This document shows, piece by piece, positions 34,290 through 39,935 of a DNA stretch of 39,935 nucleotides. The stretch's first letter is position 1. Every line of letters starts with the position of its first letter. The translations under genes and the position numbers were made by a program. This stretch comes from Thermohalobaculum xanthum. GTDB lineage: Bacteria; Pseudomonadota; Alphaproteobacteria; Rhodobacterales; Rhodobacteraceae. Location of the stretch: positions 1-39,935 of the forward strand of contig NZ_JAEHHL010000017.1 of NCBI RefSeq assembly GCF_016623495.1. Direction: 5' to 3'. The notes under the pieces were generated by a model. It had not been told where the DNA came from and searched no databases. It saw nothing but the letters and a program-made list of their open reading frames with translations.

Positions 34290-35372
34290 ATGAAGCTCAA
34301 GAATGTGCTGATCGGTGCCGTGAGTGCGATCGCCCTTGCCGGCGCCGCGCAGGCAGCCGGTCAGATTACCGTGGTCTCGTGGGGTGGCGCCTACAGCAAG
34401 AGCCAGGTCGAGGCCTACCACAAGCCCTTCATCGCCAAGACGGGCGTGCAGATCATCTCCGAGGACTACAATGGCGGTCTGGCCGAGGTGAAGGCGCAGG
34501 TCGAGGCCGGCAACGTCACCTGGGACATCGTCGATGTCGAACTGTCGGACGCCGTGCGCGGCTGCGACGAGGGCCTGCTCGAGCCGATCGACAAGTCGAT
34601 CCTCACGGCTGCCCCGGACGGCACGCCGGCCGAGGACGACTTCATCGAGGGCACGCTGACCGAATGCGCGGTCGCAACCATCGTGTGGTCGACGATCTAC
34701 GCCTATGACAAGTCCAAGCTGCCGAGCGGCCCGACCACGATGGCCGACTTCTTCGACCTCGCGAAGTTCCCCGGCAAGCGCGGCCTGCGCAAGACGCCCA
34801 AGGCGAACCTCGAATTCGCGCTGATCGCCGATGGCGTCCCGGCGTCCGAGGTCTATGACGTGCTGAGCACCGATGAGGGCGTCGACCGCGCCTTCGCCAA
34901 GCTCGACCAGATCAAGTCGGAAGTCGTCTGGTGGGAAGCCGGCGCCCAGCCGCCGCAGCTGCTGGCCGATGGCGAGGTGGTGATGACCACGGCCTATAAC
35001 GGCCGCGTCTTCAACGCCGTCGCCGCCGAGAACAAGCCGTTCGAGATCGTCTGGGACGGCCAGGTCTGGGATCTCGACCTGTGGGTGATCCCGAAAGGCG
35101 CGCCGAACAAGGACCTCGCGCTCGACTTCCTCGCGTTCTCGACCGAGACCGAGCAGCTCGCCGCGCAGGCGTCCTGGATCTCCTACGGCCCGGCGCGCAA
35201 GTCTTCGGCGCCGCTGGTCGGCTCCTATGCGACCAAGCCAGATCTCGACATGGGCCCGCAGATGCCGACGGCGCCCGAGAACTTCAAGAACGCGCTGCAG
35301 AACGACTTCGAGTTCTGGGCCGACAACCAGGACGAGCTGAACGAGCGCTTCAACGCCTGGCTCGCCCAGTGA
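34290..35372 (+). CDS. Polyamine-type ABC transporter substrate-binding protein (PotD-like)
   Basis: The 360-residue protein has a signal peptide cleaved after AQA near residue 22. The mature start ITVVSWGGAYSKSQVEAYHK is the usual beginning of this PotD/family 1 branch. Later parts include WDIVDVELSDAVRGCDEGLL, IDKSIL and WVIPKGAPNKDLALDFLAF. The ligand residues of PotD are not clearly conserved, so putrescine/spermidine, an opine or another cation is possible. AGGGAG is upstream of the ATG. Hairpin downstream at 35382. Confidence 0.92.
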   Translation: MKLKNVLIGAVSAIALAGAAQAAGQITVVSWGGAYSKSQVEAYHKPFIAKTGVQIISEDYNGGLAEVKAQVEAGNVTWDIVDVELSDAVRGCDEGLLEPIDKSILTAAPDGTPAEDDFIEGTLTECAVATIVWSTIYAYDKSKLPSGPTTMADFFDLAKFPGKRGLRKTPKANLEFALIADGVPASEVYDVLSTDEGVDRAFAKLDQIKSEVVWWEAGAQPPQLLADGEVVMTTAYNGRVFNAVAAENKPFEIVWDGQVWDLDLWVIPKGAPNKDLALDFLAFSTETEQLAAQASWISYGPARKSSAPLVGSYATKPDLDMGPQMPTAPENFKNALQNDFEFWADNQDELNERFNAWLAQ

Positions 35373-35381
35373 CGCAAGACC

Positions 35382-35406
35382 GGGGCCGCGGCATCGCCGC
35401 GGTCCC
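35382..35406 (+). terminator. Hairpin between binding-protein and permease genes
   Basis: GGGGCCGCGGC (35382-35392) pairs with GCCGCGGTCCC (35396-35406) over 11 positions, one being a G-U pair, with a 3-base loop. A T-rich stretch follows after ten bases (ATTTGGTTTTG). It probably acts as a leaky terminator or mRNA stabiliser giving more binding protein than permease. Confidence 0.65.
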
Positions 35407-35470
35407 GACCCCCGATTTGGTTTTGCCCTTTCTGCGTGCCTGAGCGTCGCCGGCGGCGACGGGAGGACCC

Positions 35471-36985
35471 ATGGCCGAGACGACGACCGAGACGACGAAG
35501 AACGCCCCGCTGCTGGCGGCTGACGGAACACCGCTTCGCCGCAAGCTGGAACAGGCGCTTTTCGTCAGCCGGATGCGGGCGCTGGGCCTGGTGGCACCGC
35601 TGCTCGCCTTCATCCTCGCTGTCTTCATCATCCCGATCGTCTATTTCATGATCCAGGGGATGCATAACCCGGTCTATGCCGACCGGATGCCGAACTCGAC
35701 CCCGATCCTGCAGGCCTGGGACGGCCAGAGCCCGGTGACCGAGGAGATGGCCGAGGCGATGGTCAAGGACCTGATCCTGACCCGCGACAATCGGGAGATC
35801 GGCCGCGTGGCCACCCGCGTGAACCAGGAGTTTTCGGGCGCGCGCTCGATGTTCACCTCCTCGGCGCGCAAGGCCGAGAGGATGGAGCCGCCCTTCCTCG
35901 AGGCGCTGGTCGATGCCGACAAGGACTGGGGCAAGCAGGAGGTATGGCGGGCGATCAAGGTTGCCGCGACCTCGTGGACGCCGGCCTACTACCTCGCCGC
36001 GCTCGACTTCCAGTATGCCGGCGACGGCTCGATCACGCGCCAGGACGCCGAGCGGCGCATCCATGTCGCGCTGTTCGTGCGCACCATGGAGATCTCGCTC
36101 ATCGTGACGATCTCGTGCTTCGTGCTTGGCTATCCGGTCGCGTGGCTGCTGGCCGAGCTGCCGGTGCGCAAGGCGAACCTGCTGATGATCCTGGTTCTGC
36201 TGCCGTTCTGGACCTCGATCCTGGTGCGCACGACGGCCTGGATCGCGATGTTGCAGGGGCAGGGCGTGATGAACGACCTGATGGTGTTCACCGGGTTGAA
36301 CCAGGTGATCCTGCAGATCTCGATGCTGTTCAACGACTACAAGGACCTGACCGTCTCGAGCCTGTGCGGCATCGACGTGAACGCCGCGCTCGGCTCGATC
36401 CCCGCCGCGGTCGAGAAGTTCGGCGCCAGCCCGCCCGGCACGCTCACGCGCTGCGGCGCCGAGATCCTCGCGGCCTTCGAGCAGGGCGGCGAGAGCGGCG
36501 CGCGCTCGCATGCCGAGGCGCTGGCCGCCAGCGCCCAGCGGTGGGGCTATGGCGACGAGCGCTTCTCGATGATCTACAACAAGCTCGGCACGATCATCGC
36601 GATGACGCATATCCTGCTGCCGTTCATGATCCTGCCGCTTTACTCGGTGATGAAGACCGTGCCGCCCTCCTACCTGCGGGCGGCCAAGTCGATGGGAGCG
36701 ACCAACTGGACGGCGTTCTGGCGCGTCTACTTCCCGCAGACCATTCCCGGCATCGGGGCGGGAGCGCTGCTCGTCTTCATCCTCGCGATCGGCTACTACA
36801 TCACGCCCGCGCTGGTTGGTGGCCAGGACGGCCAGATGATCTCGAACTTCATCGACTTCCACATGCGCCGCTCGCTCAACTGGTCGCTGGCGGCGGCGCT
36901 GGGCGGGGTGCTGCTGATCATCGTGCTCTTCTTCTACTGGCTCTACGACCGGATCGTGGGCATCGACAACATGAAGCTGGGGTGA
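35471..36985 (+). CDS. Polyamine-type ABC transporter permease (PotB-like) with large periplasmic insertions
   Basis: The 504-residue permease is much longer than PotB (about 280). Helices are near 36-60, 200-228, 235-258, 370-394, 427-449 and 472-492; the coupling loop LRAAKSMGATNWTAFWRVYF is at ~402-421. Two soluble insertions account for the length: ~62-198 after helix 1 and ~280-365 after helix 3. By the standard topology both face the periplasm. The first, long loop is normal in related rhodobacterial permeases as I recall; the second, with Cys299 and Cys328, ends where GTIIAMTHILLPFMILPLYS resumes the family sequence and looks unusual. GGGAGGA precedes the ATG. Confidence 0.92.
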   Translation: MAETTTETTKNAPLLAADGTPLRRKLEQALFVSRMRALGLVAPLLAFILAVFIIPIVYFMIQGMHNPVYADRMPNSTPILQAWDGQSPVTEEMAEAMVKDLILTRDNREIGRVATRVNQEFSGARSMFTSSARKAERMEPPFLEALVDADKDWGKQEVWRAIKVAATSWTPAYYLAALDFQYAGDGSITRQDAERRIHVALFVRTMEISLIVTISCFVLGYPVAWLLAELPVRKANLLMILVLLPFWTSILVRTTAWIAMLQGQGVMNDLMVFTGLNQVILQISMLFNDYKDLTVSSLCGIDVNAALGSIPAAVEKFGASPPGTLTRCGAEILAAFEQGGESGARSHAEALAASAQRWGYGDERFSMIYNKLGTIIAMTHILLPFMILPLYSVMKTVPPSYLRAAKSMGATNWTAFWRVYFPQTIPGIGAGALLVFILAIGYYITPALVGGQDGQMISNFIDFHMRRSLNWSLAAALGGVLLIIVLFFYWLYDRIVGIDNMKLG

Positions 36986-36989
36986 GGCG

Positions 36990-37952
36990 ATGTCGGGACT
37001 TCCTCCATATGCCTCGACGGGCGAGCGGGTCTGGTACTACAGCTTCCGGGTGATCTGCGGCCTGATCTTCATCTTCCTGATCACGCCGATCCTGGTGGTG
37101 CTGCCGCTCAGCTTCAACGCCCAGCCCTATTTCAGCTTCACCAACGAGATGCTGACCTTCCAGGAAGGCGCGTTTTCCACCCGCTGGTACTGGGACATCC
37201 TCGAGAACGGCATGGCCAACCCAAGCGCCACCGAGGGCTGGTGGGCCGATGTCTGGCAAAACGCGCAGTGGGTGCGCGCGGTGAAGAACAGCTTCTTCAT
37301 CGGCATCTTCGCGACGCTCATCGCCACCGCTCTGGGCACGCTGGCGGCGATCGGGCTCTCGCGCTCCGAGATGCCGTTCTCCAAGGTGATCATGTCGATC
37401 CTGATCTCGCCGATGATCATCCCGCTGGTGATCACCGGGGCGTCGATGTTCTCGTTCTTCAGCCTCGACTTCAACCCGGCCAACTGGGTCGTCGAGGGTG
37501 ACCAGCCGCCCGAGGACCGATGGCAGCTGGCCTTCACCTATGGCGGCCTGATCCTGGCTCACGCGGCCCTGGGCACGCCCTTCGTGATCATCACCGTGAC
37601 CGCGACGCTGGCGAGCTTCGACCAGAGCCTGGTGCGCGCGGCGCAGTCGATGGGGGCGGATCCGGTGCGCACCTTCTTCAAGGTGCAGATGCCGCTGATC
37701 CTGCCCGGGGTCATCTCGGGCGCGTTGTTCGCCTTCATCACCTCGTTCGACGAGGTCGTCGTCGTGCTGCAAATGGCGACCGCCGAGCAGCGCACCATCC
37801 CGCGCCAGATGTTCTCGGGCATCCGCGAGCAGATCAGTCCGACCATCCTGGCGGTCGCGACCATCCTGGTGATCATCTCGATCGCGCTGCTCGCCACCGT
37901 CGAGATGCTGCGCCGGCGATCGGAGAAGCTGCGCGGCATGTCCCCGCAATGA
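36990..37952 (+). CDS. Polyamine-type ABC transporter permease (PotC-like)
   Basis: The 320-residue permease has six helices and the coupling loop LVRAAQSMGADPVRTFFKVQ, followed by LPGVISGALFAFITSFDEVV, the PotC ending. Compared with classic PotC (about 265), extra residues sit in the first periplasmic loop (MANPSATEGWWADVWQNAQW) and between helices 3 and 4 (NPANWVVEGDQPPEDRWQLA). It starts 4 bases after the PotB-like stop and its stop overlaps the next start (ATGA). Confidence 0.93.
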   Translation: MSGLPPYASTGERVWYYSFRVICGLIFIFLITPILVVLPLSFNAQPYFSFTNEMLTFQEGAFSTRWYWDILENGMANPSATEGWWADVWQNAQWVRAVKNSFFIGIFATLIATALGTLAAIGLSRSEMPFSKVIMSILISPMIIPLVITGASMFSFFSLDFNPANWVVEGDQPPEDRWQLAFTYGGLILAHAALGTPFVIITVTATLASFDQSLVRAAQSMGADPVRTFFKVQMPLILPGVISGALFAFITSFDEVVVVLQMATAEQRTIPRQMFSGIREQISPTILAVATILVIISIALLATVEMLRRRSEKLRGMSPQ

Positions 37953-38737
37953 GGCGCGCGCCGCTCGCCGCCGGGTTCCTGGCGGCGCTGCTGGCGGTCA
38001 TGGCGGGGCGGGCGCAAGCCTGCCCCGAAGCGACTCCGGAACTGCTGTGGCATTCCTGCTGGGGCGATGCGTCCTACGCGCTGCACCTGCTGCCCGAGGA
38101 TCTGCCGCTGGCGCCGCCGGTGGACGACGAGGAGCGCCTGACCGTCACTGGCGCCTATACCGCGCGCGAGCCCCGCGAGGGCGGCCACCCCGAGCCGGTC
38201 GGCCTGTTCATCCGCCGGGGCGTGCTGGTCGGCCGCCACCTTGCGCGGATGGACGGCATCCTCGTGATCGAGCCGAACGGGGGATCGGCCCGCATCGCCC
38301 ACCGCGCGGCGGTTCCGCTGGGCGGGCAGGTCTACGATCTCACCGCCTTCGAGACGCGGGCGCGGTTCCTGCGCGACGCGGTCGAGGCCCGGGTCTCGCT
38401 GATCCAGAGCCACCTGCTGGTGGTCGACGGGCGCAGCGACGTCGGCGAGGTCGAGAACGCCCCCGCCCATATCCGCCGCCTGATCGTCGAGGACGCCCAC
38501 GGCATCGGCCTGTGGCAGAGCCGCTGGCCGGTGACGCTGGCGCAGGCCGCGCGCGACGTGATCGCCGATCTCGGGCCGCGGATGGCGATGAATCTCGACA
38601 TGGGTAGCTTCGATTTCTGCCTGCTCGAGCGCCCCGACAGCGTTCCCGCCTCCTGCGGCTCGATCGCCCCGGCCGGCTCGGACGTTTCCAAGCTCTCGAA
38701 CCTCGTCTCGCTTGCCCTGCGGCGTCCGCGCCTTTGA
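37949..38737 (+). CDS. Secreted NAGPA/DUF2233-like (phosphodiester glycosidase-related) protein
   Basis: The 262-residue product begins with a signal peptide (cleavage after AQA, residue ~24). The mature part follows the NAGPA/DUF2233 layout: PVGLFIRRGVLVGRHLARMD, ILVIEPNGGSARIAHR, RVSLIQSHLLVVDGR, IRRLIVEDAHGIGLW and, at the C-terminal core, PRMAMNLDMGSFDFC, which corresponds to the AxNLDGG motif of the family with Gly-to-Met change. Family members cleave N-acetylglucosamine phosphodiester bonds. Cysteines may form disulfides. Its ATG overlaps the PotC stop, so it is cotranslated with the transporter. The family call is from pattern memory and needs a profile search. Confidence 0.6.
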   Translation: MRRAPLAAGFLAALLAVMAGRAQACPEATPELLWHSCWGDASYALHLLPEDLPLAPPVDDEERLTVTGAYTAREPREGGHPEPVGLFIRRGVLVGRHLARMDGILVIEPNGGSARIAHRAAVPLGGQVYDLTAFETRARFLRDAVEARVSLIQSHLLVVDGRSDVGEVENAPAHIRRLIVEDAHGIGLWQSRWPVTLAQAARDVIADLGPRMAMNLDMGSFDFCLLERPDSVPASCGSIAPAGSDVSKLSNLVSLALRRPRL

Positions 38738-38786
38738 ACGGGATGGACGGGAAGGCTATATCTGCGGGAGAGGGAGGATCGTGCCG

Positions 38787-39050
38787 ATGCTCAGGATCGT
38801 GCTTGCCAGCGTCGTGCTCTTCGGGCTGCTGCTCGGGCTCTACGTGGCGCTCGACTGGTACATGCGCTGGGCGCGACGCCGCTCGCTCGAGGAGGAGTAT
38901 ACCGAGGACCCGAGCCAGCCGCTGACCATGGAGGACTTCGTCGACCGGGGCCTCGCGAAATACGAGCGCTCGATCGAGAAGCGGTTGCTCATCGGGGTGG
39001 TGTTCCTGCCGCTCATCGTGATCGCGGCGCTTGCCTTCTTCATCAACTGA
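38787..39050 (+). CDS. Small membrane protein with two predicted helices
   Basis: The 87-residue product has a helix at ~4-24 (VLASVVLFGLLLGLYVALDW), a charged cytoplasmic-type middle (RWARRRSLEEEYTEDPSQ, DFVDRGLAKYERSIEKRL) and a second helix at ~67-86 (GVVFLPLIVIAALAFF). No function recognised; similar short proteins occur in Rhodobacteraceae next to DUF1523 genes as far as I recall. GGAGG lies 9 bases before ATG 38787. The next gene starts 31 bases after the stop. Confidence 0.7.
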   Translation: MLRIVLASVVLFGLLLGLYVALDWYMRWARRRSLEEEYTEDPSQPLTMEDFVDRGLAKYERSIEKRLLIGVVFLPLIVIAALAFFIN

Positions 39051-39081
39051 CCCGAAACGCCCCGGCGACGGAGCCCCCGCA

Positions 39082-39669
39082 ATGACCTATGTCCGATGGA
39101 CGCTCGGCATCCTGATCCTTTGCGCCTATGCCGGCATCCTCGCCTACAGCCTGCCGTCGCGCGACATCGTGCGGGTGCTCGACACCGACGTGGTGCGTGT
39201 CGCCGAGGAGCGCACCGACCCGCAGGGCAAGGAGGTGCTGGTCACCCGCGACCAGATGCGGATCAACACCATCACGCCCGACGGGCACGAGCGCGTCTAC
39301 CGCAACGAGGACACCGGCTGGTCCTTCCCGTGGTATCTCAAGTTCGACAGCGCCGACGTGGCGGCGCGCGCCCAGAACCTCAAGTCGACCGAGGACGATC
39401 CGCGCTGGGTGATCGTGACCCATTACGGCTGGCGCATGCCGTATTTCTCGTGGTTCCCCAACGCGGTCGACCTCGAGCGCGCCGAAGGCCCCGATCAGGA
39501 GCTGACGCCCTGGTTCAACATCGTCTTCGTAACCGTGCTGACGCTCGCTCTGATCACGCTGTGGCGGCTTGCGCAAATGACCTTCCGGCGCAAGGTGGAC
39601 CCGGTGATCGACGAGATCGAGGAACAGCGTGGTGCCCTGCGCCGGTTCTGGCGCGGGCTGTGGCGCTGA
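39082..39669 (+). CDS. DUF1523 family membrane protein
   Basis: The 195-residue protein has an N-terminal helix (WTLGILILCAYAGILAYSLP), a periplasmic domain with the DUF1523 marks DIVRVLDTDVVRV, VYRNEDTGWSFPWYLKFDSA, NLKSTEDDPRWVIVTHYGWR and PNAVDLERAEGPD, then a second helix (FNIVFVTVLTLALITLW) and a basic C-terminal tail. The function of the family is not known to me. GGAG lies 9 bases upstream of ATG 39082. It is convergent with the transglycosylase-like gene, 3 bases apart. Confidence 0.85.
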   Translation: MTYVRWTLGILILCAYAGILAYSLPSRDIVRVLDTDVVRVAEERTDPQGKEVLVTRDQMRINTITPDGHERVYRNEDTGWSFPWYLKFDSADVAARAQNLKSTEDDPRWVIVTHYGWRMPYFSWFPNAVDLERAEGPDQELTPWFNIVFVTVLTLALITLWRLAQMTFRRKVDPVIDEIEEQRGALRRFWRGLWR

Positions 39670-39672
39670 GTC

Positions 39673-39935
39673 TCAGCAGCCCTGCAGCTGCGAGCGGTAG
39701 CGGTTGGCCTGCAACGCCACCTGGTTGGCTGCGCCGACCAGCCACGACTTCGAGCGCCAGCTGCCGCGGCGGTAGCCCGTGTGCCCCTCGTGGTAGGCGA
39801 GGTAGTGGTTGAAGGCGTCGTTCATGTCGAGCCCGTTGCTCGAGCGTGACTTGGCCATGTACCAGCCGACGAAATCGGCCGCGTCGTCGAAGTCGTCGCG
39901 ATCCGCGCCCGACCGGCCGGTGTCCTTGCGATACC
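39673..39935 (-). CDS. Transglycosylase SLT-domain-like protein (C-terminal part, partial)
   Basis: Only the last 86 residues are in the window; the gene continues beyond the right edge. The visible sequence reads DFDDAADFVGWYMAKSR, DMNDAFNHYLAYHEGHTGYR, SWRSKSWLVGAANQVALQAN and ends QLQGC. The YHEGHxGYRRGSxRxKxWL stretch is one I associate with the C-terminus of rhodobacterial lytic-transglycosylase-like lipoproteins that cut the glycan strand of peptidoglycan. The catalytic Glu would lie outside the window, so the activity is inferred. Confidence 0.75.
   Translation of the reverse strand, partial: YRKDTGRSGADRDDFDDAADFVGWYMAKSRSSNGLDMNDAFNHYLAYHEGHTGYRRGSWRSKSWLVGAANQVALQANRYRSQLQGC

Noticed and set aside
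35225-36862. A 545-codon minus-strand frame over the PotB-like permease
   Set aside because: Antisense to an obvious permease; composition is Asp/Arg/His-rich without domains.

Overview
This is a contiguous piece of high-GC chromosome from an alphaproteobacterium, most likely a member of the Rhodobacterales (Rhodobacteraceae/Roseobacter relatives). The argument rests on gene order and protein style: an EnvC-like gene, gpmI, rlmH and rsfS in a row; ilvE divergent from a petP-petR-like regulator pair; an HDAC-family gene, xseB, dxs, tlyA and an RlmD-like methyltransferase in a row; and a DUF1523 protein. I see no plasmid, phage, insertion sequence, CRISPR, tRNA or rRNA in the window. Genes are tightly packed, many with ATGA/GTGA-type stop-start overlaps, and both strands are used.

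Layout. 1-3747 (minus): envelope and ribosome housekeeping, i.e. an EnvC-like factor (partial), phosphoglycerate mutase, a kappa-GST/HCCA-isomerase-like protein, RlmH and RsfS. 4163-8703: a GNAT acetyltransferase behind a sigma-32-like promoter, a D-2-hydroxyacid dehydrogenase, a large membrane-anchored patatin-like lipase (minus) and a small unknown ORF. 8716-12089: ilvE with its terminator, divergent from petP-petR, then a lipoprotein with a peptidoglycan-binding domain. 12175-17997 (plus): HDAC-like deacetylase, xseB, dxs, a low-GC unknown gene that looks acquired, tlyA, and an iron-sulfur RNA uracil methyltransferase.

18014-23242 (minus): a complete peptide/nickel-type ABC importer (binding protein, two permeases, two ATPases). 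23453-28090 (plus): a small secreted protein, p-hydroxybenzoate hydroxylase (PobA) and a full TRAP transporter (DctPQM), which together suggest uptake and hydroxylation of an aromatic acid. 28108-31908 (minus): a TPR protein with histidine motifs, a TauE/SafE permease and an MFS permease. 32254-32859: an unknown single-pass membrane protein ending in a strong terminator. 33118-38737 (plus): a polyamine-type ABC importer (ATPase, binding protein, two permeases with unusually large periplasmic loops), translationally coupled to a secreted NAGPA-like protein. 38787-39669: two small membrane proteins, the second DUF1523. The window ends inside a minus-strand lytic-transglycosylase-like gene.

Most of the window is ordinary core chromosome with transport islands. 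I do not see a convincing new defence or mobile system. The best leads are the absence of ispA from its usual place between xseB and dxs, the low-GC insert before tlyA, the pobA-TRAP pairing, the enlarged periplasmic loops in the polyamine-type permeases with the coupled NAGPA-like gene, and the heat-shock-like promoter with an overlapping TGC-rich box at 4049-4095. Functions come from motif recognition by eye; no database search was run.
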